DNA of 57,847 bases from Sphingomonas sp. (GTDB lineage Bacteria > Pseudomonadota > Alphaproteobacteria > Sphingomonadales > Sphingomonadaceae): positions 1 through 57,847 of the forward strand of contig PAOI01000060.1 in the NCBI GenBank assembly GCA_002707985.1, in the 5' to 3' direction. This document shows, in pieces, positions 34,621 through 44,112 of this stretch; within the stretch, counting starts at the first letter, position 1; every line of letters starts with the position of its first letter. Below the pieces are notes generated by a model, which saw nothing but the letters and a program-made list of their open reading frames with translations, did no database searches and was not told where the DNA came from. The translations under genes were made by a program, and so were the position numbers.

Positions 34621-34654
34621 AAAAGAAACGCCCCACCACATGCGTGGCGGGGCG
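34621..34654 (-). terminator. Intrinsic terminator of the small exported-protein gene
   Basis: Stem CGCCCC/GGGGCG extended by CCAC/GTGG with one mismatch (34629-34654). On the minus strand it is followed by TTTCTTTT. It lies 22 bases after the stop of the gene at 34677-35000. Confidence 0.8.
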
Positions 34655-34676
34655 CAAGGGTTCGGGTCGGTCCCGA

Positions 34677-35000
34677 TCAGGCCGGTGCGGCGGCTTTGAG
34701 CGCCGCGTCGATCTTGGCCAGGACATCGTCATTGAGAATGTCGCCGGCAAAGCGCTGCAGCTGACTGAGCGTCAGTGGGCGTGCCATCGACACCTGCGGA
34801 TGATTGATGATCGTCGGGGCGTAGCGCCGGACGATTTCCCGCGAGACCGGATCGTCAAGCAGCGTGCCGAGCGACGTTTCCTGCACCGAATAGGCGGCCT
34901 GTGTCTTGGCCGGAGCAGGGGTCGACTGCTGATTGACGGGAGCAGCCATCGGCGCGCTCAGCGCCAGAGCCGCAGAAAGAACCGGAACGAAACTGAACAT
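34677..35000 (-). CDS. Small exported protein of unknown function
   Basis: 107 residues. A signal peptide covers about residues 1-20 (LSAALALSAPMAAP), then a Pro/Gln/Thr-rich linker and a mainly helical domain (TSLGTLLDDPVSREIVRRYA, LTLSQLQRFAGDILNDDVLA). ATG at 34998-35000 with GGAGAGG directly upstream. Monocistronic with its own terminator. The helical repeat resembles small periplasmic proteins found beside catabolic enzymes in sphingomonads, but I do not recognise a named family and give no function. Confidence 0.8.
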   Translation of the reverse strand: MFSFVPVLSAALALSAPMAAPVNQQSTPAPAKTQAAYSVQETSLGTLLDDPVSREIVRRYAPTIINHPQVSMARPLTLSQLQRFAGDILNDDVLAKIDAALKAAAPA

Positions 35001-35129
35001 GCCTCTCCTCCAACATAGTTCGAGGCAGTTTTTAACTCACCTGTATGAAAAGTCAATCGAGACGTGGAATAGCCTCGCTCCCGATCGGCAATCTGGGCCG
35101 CCAATCGAATTAAAGCGGCTTTGACGGTC

Positions 35130-35771
35130 TCATCTGAGGGGTGTCTGGATCGCCGCGAGCGTCATCGCGATCGTGTCCTCGAAGATTTGCTCTTCGGAAA
35201 ACCCCGCAAATTGCGGCCCGCGAACATTGTCCATCAGGCGAAACGCATCGTGCAGCATCGCAATCACGATGTGCAATCGCATGAGCAGCACCGGTCCCTT
35301 GACCGGCAATTGCTCCTGAATGCGGCCCCATATCGTCAGCGTCGCGGGGGAGGGCGTGGTGAGTATCATCGGCGAGGGACCGCGATCGCGCAGCATCATC
35401 GTGCAGAGGAAACGGCCATAGCTGTGCTGCCCGTCAGCATCCTTTTGCTCGAACAGCGGCTGGCTGATGATCCGTGAAAGGGTTTCCAGATCCTCGCCGC
35501 GCCCCGCAGCATCGGCCTCTGCCAGCAATTCGCGGCGGCGCGCCTCCATCTCCGGAACCCGGTGGCGATAGATCGCATCGATGAAATCGTCTTTGGTTCC
35601 GAAATGATAGGCAACGACCCGGGTATTGCCCGATCCGATCGCGGCACCGATCTGACGCAGCGAAACCGCATCGAATCCGTGCCGCGCAAATAGCGATTCC
35701 GCTGCTTCGATCAGCGCGACGCGCGTCGCTTCGGAACGGGGATCGGTGCGCGTCCTGACAATTGTCGCCAT
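35130..35771 (-). CDS. TetR-family transcriptional regulator
   Basis: 213 residues; HTH at about residues 17-60 (ALIEAAESLFARHGFDAVSL, then YHFGTKDDFIDAIYRHRV), the rest a helical ligand-binding domain. ATG at 35769-35771. It does not show obvious KstR/KstR2 features beyond the family fold, so a role as the steroid repressor is not claimed. It lies next to the accessory region (34.5 kb) and is divergent from the two-component genes. Confidence 0.92.
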   Translation of the reverse strand: MATIVRTRTDPRSEATRVALIEAAESLFARHGFDAVSLRQIGAAIGSGNTRVVAYHFGTKDDFIDAIYRHRVPEMEARRRELLAEADAAGRGEDLETLSRIISQPLFEQKDADGQHSYGRFLCTMMLRDRGPSPMILTTPSPATLTIWGRIQEQLPVKGPVLLMRLHIVIAMLHDAFRLMDNVRGPQFAGFSEEQIFEDTIAMTLAAIQTPLR

Positions 35772-35907
35772 GACCCAGCTTCGCGACCGCCCGCGCGAAG
35801 GTCAATCCCGGGACCGTTCCGGATCGATCCGACTAACGGGCTTTTTCATTCCTGATACGGCGGCGAATGCCCTAAACCGGGTTCCGCAAGGACAGGTGCC
35901 GGGAACG

Positions 35908-36591
35908 ATGACGGGATTGAAGCTGCTTTATGTCGAGGATGATGCGCGGCTTGCAGGAGAGGTTTGCGAAACGCTGACGGCGCAGGGCGACAGCGTCGAG
36001 TGGGTCGGGACCGGCGGCGAGGGGCTTGCCCGCGCCGCGAGTCAGCCATTCGATGTCGTGATCCTGGATCGCATGCTGCCCGACCTTAATGGAATCGAAC
36101 TGGTGTCGCGGCTGCGCGATGCCGGTGTCGCGGCGCCGGTGCTCATGTTGTCGGCGCTGGGGCGCGTCGAAAATCGCATCGACGGCCTGGAAGCGGGCGT
36201 CGACGATTATATGGCCAAGCCGTTTGAGCCCGCCGAGCTGGTCGCCCGCATTCGCGCGCTGCATCGCCGCGCCGCAGGCCAGGCGCACAGCGCGGTGATC
36301 CTGTTCGGCGATCTGGAATGCCAGGTGAAGGCCCGCACCGCGCACCGTCAGGGCAAGCACATCCCGCTCAGCCCCAAGGAATTCAAGCTCTTCAAATATC
36401 TGATGGAGAATGGCGGCGAGGTGGTGACGCGCGAAATGCTGTTGCGCCATGTGTGGAACCTGTCGTTCGATCCCCAGACCAATGTGATCGATGTGAGCGT
36501 TGGCCGACTGCGCAAGAAACTGGAGGAAGGATTCGACACGCCGGTGCTCGAAACGATCTGGGGCACCGGATATCGGCTGGTGGCGGCCTGA
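35908..36591 (+). CDS. OmpR-family response regulator
   Basis: 227 residues. Receiver domain (1-115) with acidic pocket YVEDD, phosphoacceptor Asp in VVILDRMLPD, Thr/Ser position SAL and Lys in AKPFEP; winged-helix DNA-binding domain (about 130-225) with LSPKEFKLFKYLMENGGEVV and WGTGYRL. ATG 35908 after GGGA; no better start in frame downstream. Five bases before the kinase gene, so a two-component pair. Confidence 0.95.
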   Translation: MTGLKLLYVEDDARLAGEVCETLTAQGDSVEWVGTGGEGLARAASQPFDVVILDRMLPDLNGIELVSRLRDAGVAAPVLMLSALGRVENRIDGLEAGVDDYMAKPFEPAELVARIRALHRRAAGQAHSAVILFGDLECQVKARTAHRQGKHIPLSPKEFKLFKYLMENGGEVVTREMLLRHVWNLSFDPQTNVIDVSVGRLRKKLEEGFDTPVLETIWGTGYRLVAA

Positions 36592-36596
36592 CGGAC

Positions 36597-37955
36597 GTGA
36601 GCAAACCGATCTTCGATGCGCGGCTGAAATCCTCACTGGTTCCCGGCATCGTCGCGCCGATCGCGGCGCTGGCGGCGCTGACGATGCTTGCCATGTTCCT
36701 GATCACCGCCGGGGTGGTGCGAAGCGGCGCCAATGCCGAATTGCGGCGTAGCGTCGACACCGAGATCGCGGCGCTGGCCGACGTCTATGTCACCGGCGGC
36801 AGGGACGAGCTGATCGCGCGCATCGACGATCGCCTGCAGCTGCAATCCATAGAGCCCGACCGCGCGCGATATATGGTGGCCAACGCCGATGGCGCGCGTG
36901 TTGCAGGGGACATCAGCCGCTGGCCGCTATTGTCGGCTGAGAACAGCGAAGCGGGTTTCGTCACGCTGAGTGACGGCGCGAATGTGTTCGCACGGGCGAC
37001 ACAGCTGGGGCCGGATCTCAAGCTGGTCGCCGCACGCGAATATCGCTCGGGCGATGCCCTGATCGCGCGCCTGCGGATCGCGTTCCTGATTGCGGGTCTG
37101 TTCGTGGTCCTGGGAGCCGCAGGGCTGGGCTGGATCGCGGCGCTGCGGTTGCGGGGGCGGGTGCGCCGGATCAATGCTGCCTTTCGTTCGGTCGACACCG
37201 GCGGCGTTCGGCCGCTGCTGCTTGCCGATGACCGGCAGGACGAACTGGGCGAACTGGCGGGGCATGCCGAACGGCTGATCGCGCGGCTCGGCACCTTGCT
37301 GCAGGCGCAGCGCGACATCACCGATCAGATCGCGCATGAGATTCGCACGCCGCTGACGCATCTGGAAAACCGCGTCCTCAAGCTGATCGATCGCAGCGTC
37401 GATCCCGAGCTTGTCGCCGGGCTGGGGCAGGTGCGCATCGAATCGCGCCGGGTCAGCGATTTGCTCGATTCGCTGCTCGACATCGCGGCCAGCCGGGCGC
37501 GTCGCGGCGACCGGCGTGGCTTCGCGCCGGTCGATCTTTCCGAACTGGCGGCATCGCTGGTCGATCTCTACGCCGACAGCGCCGAGGAGGCGGGACTTGC
37601 CCTCCAAGCCGATATCGAACCGGGCGTCGCCATTTCCGGCGATGCAATGCAATTGACCCGGTTGCTGACGAACCTGCTCGATAACGCCTTCAAATATGTG
37701 CCGAAGGGTGGCGAAGTGACGTTGCGCGTCGCTGCGGGGCCGAGGATCGAAGTGCGCGACAACGGGCCCGGCGTGCCCGAGGAATTGCGCGAGCGGATTT
37801 TCGACCGGTTCCAGCGCGGCCGTGCCGAAATCGCTGGCGTGGGACTCGGTTTGGCTCTTGCGCGTGCCATCGCGGAACGGCACGGTCTTGTCATCTCTTG
37901 CAGGGATGCGGCGCCCGGCGCAGCATTCGTGCTGGAGCCGGAGACAGAAAAATGA
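36597..37955 (+). CDS. Sensor histidine kinase
   Basis: 452 residues. Two membrane segments (about 14-40 and 160-182) flank a periplasmic sensor of roughly 120 residues without a recognisable domain. A HAMP-like linker follows, then the H-box QIAHEIRTPLTHLEN, N-box LTNLLDNAFKY, G1 VRDNGPGV, F-box RIFDRF and G2 GVGLGLALA. GTG start at 36597. Ends in ATGA overlap with the lipoprotein gene, so a third protein is part of the signalling operon. Confidence 0.95.
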   Translation: MSKPIFDARLKSSLVPGIVAPIAALAALTMLAMFLITAGVVRSGANAELRRSVDTEIAALADVYVTGGRDELIARIDDRLQLQSIEPDRARYMVANADGARVAGDISRWPLLSAENSEAGFVTLSDGANVFARATQLGPDLKLVAAREYRSGDALIARLRIAFLIAGLFVVLGAAGLGWIAALRLRGRVRRINAAFRSVDTGGVRPLLLADDRQDELGELAGHAERLIARLGTLLQAQRDITDQIAHEIRTPLTHLENRVLKLIDRSVDPELVAGLGQVRIESRRVSDLLDSLLDIAASRARRGDRRGFAPVDLSELAASLVDLYADSAEEAGLALQADIEPGVAISGDAMQLTRLLTNLLDNAFKYVPKGGEVTLRVAAGPRIEVRDNGPGVPEELRERIFDRFQRGRAEIAGVGLGLALARAIAERHGLVISCRDAAPGAAFVLEPETEK

Positions 37956-38539
37956 AGCCGGAGAGGATTGTCGTCGTTGGTGCGTTGGCGCTGGCAGCAT
38001 GCCAGACCAGCCCGGCTCCTCCGGGAGCGAAATCGGTCGTGCTCGTGGAAACCGACGTTGCACAGGTCGCCGACGCCATCGCAACGGGTATGGAGGCCGA
38101 GCGGGAAGGGTCCGTGGATGGGCTGGTTGATGCCGTTTTAGCCCTGGAACGGTTTGGCGCGCGCTTTGGCGACGATACGCCCGACCTTTCCCGGCGCTGG
38201 CGTGACCTGGCGCGCGCCCGCGGGGCCGATCTGCCGCCACCCTTTCGCGGGCGTGCGCTGGGCCCGGCCTATAGCCGCGGTGCAATCGATCCGCGTGGCG
38301 TATTCGTTACCGAACAGGTGTTTCTCGCCGGACAGCCGGCAGAGGTCGCCATCGTGCCGCAGGCTGAACGACAATTGCGCATCGTCGTAACCGACCAGGA
38401 TAACAAGATATTGTGCGAACGTGTCGCCGCGGCGCCACGCGCAATGTGTCGCTGGTTGCCGCTATTCACGCGACGCGTGACGATACGAGTACACAATCCC
38501 CGCGCATATGCGGTGAATTATTACCTGGTGACGAATTAG
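37952..38539 (+). CDS. Lipoprotein of unknown function
   Basis: 195 residues with a lipobox LAAC at about residues 15-18, so lipid-anchored. The mature part has helical segments (QVADAIATGMEAEREGSVDG), then a beta-rich C-terminal half (QVFLAGQPAEVAIVPQAERQ and similar) containing two Cys. ATG at 37952 overlaps the kinase stop by four bases. A ligand-sensing or stress-sensing partner of the kinase is a reasonable guess. The gene is followed by the AT-rich gap before the CHAT gene. Confidence 0.85.
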   Translation: MKPERIVVVGALALAACQTSPAPPGAKSVVLVETDVAQVADAIATGMEAEREGSVDGLVDAVLALERFGARFGDDTPDLSRRWRDLARARGADLPPPFRGRALGPAYSRGAIDPRGVFVTEQVFLAGQPAEVAIVPQAERQLRIVVTDQDNKILCERVAAAPRAMCRWLPLFTRRVTIRVHNPRAYAVNYYLVTN

Positions 38540-38543
38540 AGTC

Positions 38544-38630
38544 TCAATTGCCGTTTATGACGCCGATCCATTGGTCAATCGACTTCATGAAATCGAATCC
38601 AAGGAAGATTATATTGTAAAGTTCGAACAT
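38544..38630 (-). CDS. Possible 28-residue small protein
   Basis: Minus-strand frame in the AT-rich gap between the lipoprotein and the CHAT gene. It starts at ATG 38628-38630 with GAGG five bases upstream, and encodes 28 residues including LYNIIFLGFDFM and IDQWIGVING. The gap is clearly lower in GC than its surroundings, which makes an uninterrupted frame by chance less surprising. An amphipathic, hydrophobic-aromatic character fits a small membrane-active or leader peptide. Weak evidence; could be chance. Confidence 0.3.
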   Translation of the reverse strand: MFELYNIIFLGFDFMKSIDQWIGVINGN

Positions 38631-38752
38631 ATCTGCCTCATTATTGTTCGGATTGGTTATAGTATCTATTGATAGAGTCAATATCTAGTTGAGCGAAGGC
38701 CGTATTAAGGGGCGAGTGGCGCGTAATCCGGACAGATAATCACGGGGGAACT

Positions 38753-41662
38753 GTGCACTACGTTCTGCGATTTTGCTTTGCGTTGCTGGGCGCGACACTG
38801 ATTGAAGCGCCTTCAGTCGCTCAGGAAGTGGCTAACGGCTGCGCAGCTGCGACGAATCCAGAGGATGCCACGATAACGGCAAATCTGCTTGCGTTGGCCG
38901 ATCTGGACGTCACTGCCGATCCTGCCCAATCGCTGGCGCGGGCAGATGCGCTGCTCGAAAGTGCGCAGAAAACGACCATATGCCCCGAAGCTTGGGCAAT
39001 CGGATGGTTGCACCGCGGCTCTGCGCTCTACCATCTTCAGCGCCCCGACGAGGCGATCATCGACTTGCAGCGTGCGCGCACGATTCTGGATTCTGCAGGA
39101 CTGGCCGATTCCGATCTGATGCTTTCGGCGATTGATATGATCGGATCGACGCTTGCGGATATGGGCGAGCTCGATCGGGCTTTGGCAATCAAGCAGGAGC
39201 TGCTCGAAACCATCGCCGACAGAAAGGGGCGTGACAGCGGCGCCTATGCCGATGCGCTCTACACCACCGGTTTCATCTATTATCAGAAAGGGGAGATCGA
39301 CGCGGCGCTGGCAACTATTCATGAAGCCGTTGAAATCAAGCGTTCGACCGCTTCAAGCGAAGACCTGCCGTCGGTGGTGATGTACTGGAACAGCGAAGCC
39401 GCGCTGTTAAATCTGCAAGGGCGGTTGCCGGAAGCTCTTGAGTCTTCGCGGTCGGTGGCGTTGTGGGCTGAACAACAGCTCGGCGCGGACCATCTGCTTA
39501 CCGCGTCAGCCCTGCATAACTTTGGTGCATTGCTTGGTCAGGCCGGCCAGCACGCAGAGGCAATCCCGGTCCTCCGGCGGGCGCTCGACCTTCGCGAAAG
39601 ACTGGTTGGGGTGGACAGCCCGCTTACAGCGCTCACGCTCAATAGTCTCGCCTATTCGCTTCAGCGGGTGGGGCAGGAGGAGGAAGCCGAGCAGATATAT
39701 CTGGCGTCGGCTGCCATCTTCGAAGCCAATCCGGATAGCGGCGCGCCACAGGCGGCTGGTTCGATACTGCTGAACGCGGCCAGTCTGGCGGCAGGATCGG
39801 GCCGCTGGGAGGAAGCTCTGTCCCGAGCCCTTCGGGCGCGGGAACTGATTGCCGATCGGGCCGGCACCCGAAACATAAGCTATGCACGCGCCGAAATATT
39901 GCTGAGCGAACTCGCACTGCGGCGCGGCGATCCGGAGGAAGCTCTCGCTCTGTTGGACCCGAGCGTTGCGATATTGCGCGAAAACGGCGAACCTTATGAG
40001 CCGGTTCGCGTCAGGGGCGAGATGCTGCTCGCCATTGCCCAATACAGGTCCGGGAATGAAGAAGCCGGTTTCGCGGCGGGAGAGGCGGCATATTCAGTAG
40101 CAAGGGATTTTTTGCGCGGGGACATGTTGGACAGCGCCAGGATTCGTGCGGAAGAAAATTATACCGACAGTTTGCTGCTGTTTGCCAGCCTTGCCTTCCG
40201 GCACGGGCGGCCCGAGCTCGGCGTCGAGGCATTGCAGCTCGCGCGTTTGGGTGATCTGGAGCGCTCCGGTCGTATGTTGGCGGTCCGTACGGCTGCAACC
40301 GGTGCTGCGGCAAATGCGGTTCGGGAACTGCAGGATCTTCTGCGAACCGAGAAACGGTTGCGCGCTGAGTTGAGCGCGGCGATCTCCACTGCCGATCGGG
40401 ATGCTCGTGAGCAGGTCGAAACAAAGCTGGGTGACTTGCAAGAGGCCATGAATTCGGCCCGGGAGCGCGTTACTGCCCTGTTCCCCGCCTATGCCGACCT
40501 CAATCGTCCCAGTACCACGACGATCGAATCCGTCCAGACTCGGCTCGACGCTGATTCGGTGGTGATCATCACCCATCCCGGCCTCGAAGGGGTGATCACG
40601 GTTGCGATCACGCGCGATGCCGTTGCCTGGCATCTGGCCCCCGTGCAGCGCAATGAATATCGCGACGCGGTGGTTGCGATACGCGAGGGGGTTCAGGACA
40701 GCAGCCGGCCTTTTCCTGTCGATCAGGCGCATCTTCTTTACTCCGCCATTTTCGGTGGCGACATCGCACAGTTGATCGAAGGCAAATCCCATCTGGATGT
40801 GCTTGCCGGCGGCTATCTCGCGGTGATCCCGTTTTCGCTTCTGGTCGAAAGGCTGCCAGAAGCCGGGACGCAGCTTTCCGACACCCCGTGGCTTGTCCGA
40901 CGCTTTGCGATTTCCACGCCGATCGATCTGAGCAATGCCGGCCGCAAAAGCCGGACAACGGGCACCGTTCGCTTTGCCGGTTTTGGCGACCCGGCACTGG
41001 CGCCGCCCCAGCCGGGGGAGACGCAAATTGCCGCGCTGGCTCGCGGCAGCAGCGTATCGGTGCAGGACCTGCGAGAGCTGCCGTCATTGCCGGGGGCGGG
41101 GGCTGAACTTGCGGCAATGTCGCGAACGCTGGAGAACCCCGAAAATCTGCTGCTGACGGGGAGGCGCGCCACCGAAACCGCGATCCGCAACATTGACCTG
41201 ACCGGTTTCACGGTCATTGCCTTTGCCACCCACGGTCTGGTGGGGGGACAAATCGGCGGGCTTGACGAACCCGCCCTGGTGATGACCCCGCCAAACAGCG
41301 TGATGGAGGATGACGACGGTCTGCTCACTGCGTCCGAAATCGCGCGGCTGCGGCTCAATGCCGACTGGGTGATCCTGTCGGCATGCAATACTGCTGCGGG
41401 CGCGAAAGCCGGGACGCCGACCTATTCGGGGCTTGCGCAGGCGTTCGTGTTCGCCGGAGCGCGGTCGCTGCTGCTGTCGCACTGGCGCGTGCGGGACGAT
41501 GCTGCGGCACGGCTTTCGGTCGGTACGGTACGGGGCGCTGCGCAGGGGCTCGACAAGGCGGAGGCGTTGCGGGAGGCGCAACTCGACCTGATGGCCGATC
41601 CGGACGTGCCCGATGCGGCACATCCGGCGGTCTGGGCACCGTTCATCCTGATCGAGAGCTGA
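38753..41662 (+). CDS. Exported TPR-CHAT (caspase-like) protein
   Basis: 969 residues. Signal peptide (FCFALLGATLIEAPSVAQ, cleavage near 24), about ten tetratricopeptide-like helical pairs (residues 85-460), a coiled-coil stretch (about 510-560), and a C-terminal CHAT domain (about 640-969) with catalytic His827 in FATHGLVGG and Cys878 in LSACNTAAG. CHAT domains are caspase-like proteases; TPRs usually bind partners. GTG start at 38753 after a GGGGGA site. Being exported, it would act in the periplasm. It follows a two-component system and a lipoprotein but a 213-base gap leaves operon membership open. GC looks slightly lower than in neighbours. Confidence 0.88.
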   Translation: MHYVLRFCFALLGATLIEAPSVAQEVANGCAAATNPEDATITANLLALADLDVTADPAQSLARADALLESAQKTTICPEAWAIGWLHRGSALYHLQRPDEAIIDLQRARTILDSAGLADSDLMLSAIDMIGSTLADMGELDRALAIKQELLETIADRKGRDSGAYADALYTTGFIYYQKGEIDAALATIHEAVEIKRSTASSEDLPSVVMYWNSEAALLNLQGRLPEALESSRSVALWAEQQLGADHLLTASALHNFGALLGQAGQHAEAIPVLRRALDLRERLVGVDSPLTALTLNSLAYSLQRVGQEEEAEQIYLASAAIFEANPDSGAPQAAGSILLNAASLAAGSGRWEEALSRALRARELIADRAGTRNISYARAEILLSELALRRGDPEEALALLDPSVAILRENGEPYEPVRVRGEMLLAIAQYRSGNEEAGFAAGEAAYSVARDFLRGDMLDSARIRAEENYTDSLLLFASLAFRHGRPELGVEALQLARLGDLERSGRMLAVRTAATGAAANAVRELQDLLRTEKRLRAELSAAISTADRDAREQVETKLGDLQEAMNSARERVTALFPAYADLNRPSTTTIESVQTRLDADSVVIITHPGLEGVITVAITRDAVAWHLAPVQRNEYRDAVVAIREGVQDSSRPFPVDQAHLLYSAIFGGDIAQLIEGKSHLDVLAGGYLAVIPFSLLVERLPEAGTQLSDTPWLVRRFAISTPIDLSNAGRKSRTTGTVRFAGFGDPALAPPQPGETQIAALARGSSVSVQDLRELPSLPGAGAELAAMSRTLENPENLLLTGRRATETAIRNIDLTGFTVIAFATHGLVGGQIGGLDEPALVMTPPNSVMEDDDGLLTASEIARLRLNADWVILSACNTAAGAKAGTPTYSGLAQAFVFAGARSLLLSHWRVRDDAAARLSVGTVRGAAQGLDKAEALREAQLDLMADPDVPDAAHPAVWAPFILIES

Positions 41663-41735
41663 GCGACGACCGACGCGCAGACGGGGATCGTAACGCTTGT
41701 GGCGTCTTTTCCGCGTTTCGCGCGTTGCTGATCCG

Positions 41736-42575
41736 ATGAAACGCCTCTGGTTCGTAACCAATCCGAATTCCGGGTCCGCGACGCGCGAGAAATGCGAAGC
41801 GATCGAGGCCGTGTTCGCAGAACATGGCTTGACGCTTGCCGGGCGTAGCGGCTTTCCCGACGATCCGATCCCGGATGCCGAAACGCTCGAAGGGGAGAAT
41901 GTCGACACGCTGGTGCTGTTCGCCGGTGACGGAACGATCAATGCCGCGCTGTGCAAGCTCGCCTCATGGAAAGGCGCGTTCCTGATCCTGCCCGGCGGGA
42001 CGATGAACCTGCTCGCCAAGACGCTGCACAGCGAAACCGACCCGCACCGGATCATCCACGCCGCGCATGGATCCGACCGGCGCGTGGCGCTGCCCTATGT
42101 CGAGGCGGGGCCGCATCGTGCCTTTGTCGGGCTGATCCTGGGACCGGCGGCGCATTGGTTCCGCGCGCGTGAGGAGGCGCGCAAACATCGTTTCGCGAAG
42201 ATCGGGCGCGCGATCGGCTTTGCCTGGCGCAAGACATTCGGCGGAGGCGGGCTGCGCATCACCGGTATCCCGGATGCACCGCGCGGTTATCAGGCGGTGT
42301 TTGTTCAGCCGGTGAAGGACGGGCTGGTGGTTCAGGGCGTCGATGCGCGCGACTGGCGCGCCATCGTGGAACTGGGATGGGACTGGCTGACCGGTGACTG
42401 GGTCGCGGCGCGGGCAGTCACCGAAGCGCGCGCGCAACAGATCGGCATCGCCGGAACCGGGACGGTGCTCGCATTGTTCGATGGGGAGCCGGTGCGGCTC
42501 GACGCCGATGCTTCGATCACCAGCGGAACGAGCCTTCCGGCGTTTATCGCCACTCGCCAGGAGGAAGCCGCGTGA
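41736..42575 (+). CDS. Diacylglycerol/lipid kinase family protein
   Basis: 279 residues of the DAGK catalytic family: TNPNSGS at the N-terminus, FAGDGTIN (phosphate-binding GDGT loop) and LPGGTMN. Such enzymes phosphorylate diacylglycerol or related lipids, sometimes sphingoid bases. ATG at 41736. Ends with GTGA overlap of the phosphoesterase gene, so the two are co-transcribed. Confidence 0.87.
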   Translation: MKRLWFVTNPNSGSATREKCEAIEAVFAEHGLTLAGRSGFPDDPIPDAETLEGENVDTLVLFAGDGTINAALCKLASWKGAFLILPGGTMNLLAKTLHSETDPHRIIHAAHGSDRRVALPYVEAGPHRAFVGLILGPAAHWFRAREEARKHRFAKIGRAIGFAWRKTFGGGGLRITGIPDAPRGYQAVFVQPVKDGLVVQGVDARDWRAIVELGWDWLTGDWVAARAVTEARAQQIGIAGTGTVLALFDGEPVRLDADASITSGTSLPAFIATRQEEAA

Positions 42576-43366
42576 TCCGACTGTTCCATGTCAGCGATAT
42601 TCATTTCGGCGCCGAGGATAGCGAGGCGCTGGACTGGTTCGCGCGGCTGGTGCGCGAGGAAGTGCCGGACGCCGTCGTCGTGACAGGCGACCTGACGATG
42701 CGTGCGCGCCATCGGGAATTTGCCGCTGCGGCGGCGTGGCTCGAAAGCCTCGATCGCCCGACCACGGTCGAGGTCGGCAACCACGATCTGCCTTATTTCA
42801 ATCTCTGGGCGCGGTTCGTGACGCCTTATAAGCGCTATCGTGCACTAGAGAGGATGATCGAGCGGCCGCTGGATATTCGGGGCGTCAGCATCGTGCCGCT
42901 GAAGACCACCGCGCGATTCCAGTTCCGGCTGAACTGGGCGAAGGGGCGCGTCGGATCGCGTGCGCTTCAGAAAACGCTCGCAATGGCCGGAGAGGTGCCG
43001 AAAGACGATCTGATGTTCGTCGCGTGTCACCATCCGCTGATCGAAGGCGGCACGCGGATGACTTCGCAGACGCGCGGCGGGCGCCGGGCGCTGCGTGCGC
43101 TGGCGGCGGCCGGCGCGGATGCCGTGCTGACCGGACATGTCCATGACCCGTTCGATATCGAACACAAGGTGGCGGAGCGGCCGGTGCGGCTGATCGGTGC
43201 GGGCACGCTTTCGGAAAGGCTGCGCGAATCGCCGCCTTCGTTCAACGAGATACGGATTGCCGAGGGCACATTCGAAACGCTCGCCCGGGTGATGGACGAG
43301 GCGCGTCCGCAGGCGCCCGGGCATGTCGAGCCCGTGCCGGAGGAAACCGGCGCCGAATTGCCCTAG
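42572..43366 (+). CDS. Calcineurin-like metallophosphoesterase
   Basis: 264 residues. Full metal-site motif set: DIHFG (DxH), TGDLTMRAR (GDxx), VGNHD (GNHD), CHHPLI, and GHVHDP (GHxH). Resembles CpdA-type phosphodiesterases. GTG start overlapping the lipid kinase stop by four bases. Stop codon TAG shares CTAG with the stop of the convergent methyltransferase gene. Confidence 0.9.
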   Translation: MIRLFHVSDIHFGAEDSEALDWFARLVREEVPDAVVVTGDLTMRARHREFAAAAAWLESLDRPTTVEVGNHDLPYFNLWARFVTPYKRYRALERMIERPLDIRGVSIVPLKTTARFQFRLNWAKGRVGSRALQKTLAMAGEVPKDDLMFVACHHPLIEGGTRMTSQTRGGRRALRALAAAGADAVLTGHVHDPFDIEHKVAERPVRLIGAGTLSERLRESPPSFNEIRIAEGTFETLARVMDEARPQAPGHVEPVPEETGAELP

Positions 43367-44112
43367 CGCAGTCGCGTTCCGATCAGGGTTCCCTTGGTCC
43401 CTGCATGAACCAGCCGGAATTCGAAATTCGGCCAGCGCTTGCGCCAACGCCGCGCGATGACGCGTTCGCCCGGGCGCGCGCCATCGTCGAGCAGGATCGT
43501 GCCGCCCACCGGTATCCGGTCGAACAGACTCTCGGCTGCGCCGCGGACATAGGGGTGGATGGTCCAGGGAGGGCCATCGATCACAAGCAGGTCGATCTGG
43601 GAGGGCAGGGGGCCGTGATCGTACCAGATGCCCGGCCAGTCGCCGGGCGGGCGGCCCAGCGGTGTTGCCTTCAGATCCGCCTCGACACCGTTTTCGTTCA
43701 GCCATTTGCGGGTGGCCTCGACGAAATCGGCGTGCTGATCGCAACTGGTCAGCAGGCCGTTTCCGGCTTTTTGCAGCGCACGGGCGATGATCAGGCTCGA
43801 TGCGCCCGCTCCCAGTTCCACAACATTTTCGGGCCGGTGCTCGAAAATATGATCGACGATCAGATGCAGGAAGCCGGTATCCGCCTTCCAGCTTCCAAGA
43901 TTGGGGAGCGCATCGGCGGGCAGATCCAGCCGGTCGAGCAGGCGCGCCTTTTCCGCCTTCGATCCGCCGCTCAGACTGCGTAGCAGCCAGGGCCAACCGA
44001 TCGCGCCGAAAGCGATCAGATGCGCGATATCGGCGGGGGAACGCCGGACGTCTTCCGGCCAGCTCTCTGCGTCGCTGCGCGGCAGATATTGCGTGGCTTC
44101 ACGCGAAGTCAT
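43363..44112 (-). CDS. SAM-dependent class I methyltransferase
   Basis: 249 residues with motif I VVELGAGASSLIIA, LTSCDQHADFVEATRKW and LLVIDGPPW, typical of class I methyltransferases of the FkbM/small-molecule type. Convergent with the phosphoesterase; the two stops overlap by four bases. Substrate unknown. N-terminal 60 residues precede the SAM domain and may bind the substrate. Confidence 0.85.
   Translation of the reverse strand: MTSREATQYLPRSDAESWPEDVRRSPADIAHLIAFGAIGWPWLLRSLSGGSKAEKARLLDRLDLPADALPNLGSWKADTGFLHLIVDHIFEHRPENVVELGAGASSLIIARALQKAGNGLLTSCDQHADFVEATRKWLNENGVEADLKATPLGRPPGDWPGIWYDHGPLPSQIDLLVIDGPPWTIHPYVRGAAESLFDRIPVGGTILLDDGARPGERVIARRWRKRWPNFEFRLVHAGTKGTLIGTRLR

Noticed and set aside
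35130..35771. TetR gene as KstR2
   Set aside because: It is a generic TetR protein 5 kb from ipdA with two units between. No KstR2-specific signature was seen, so no symbol is given.
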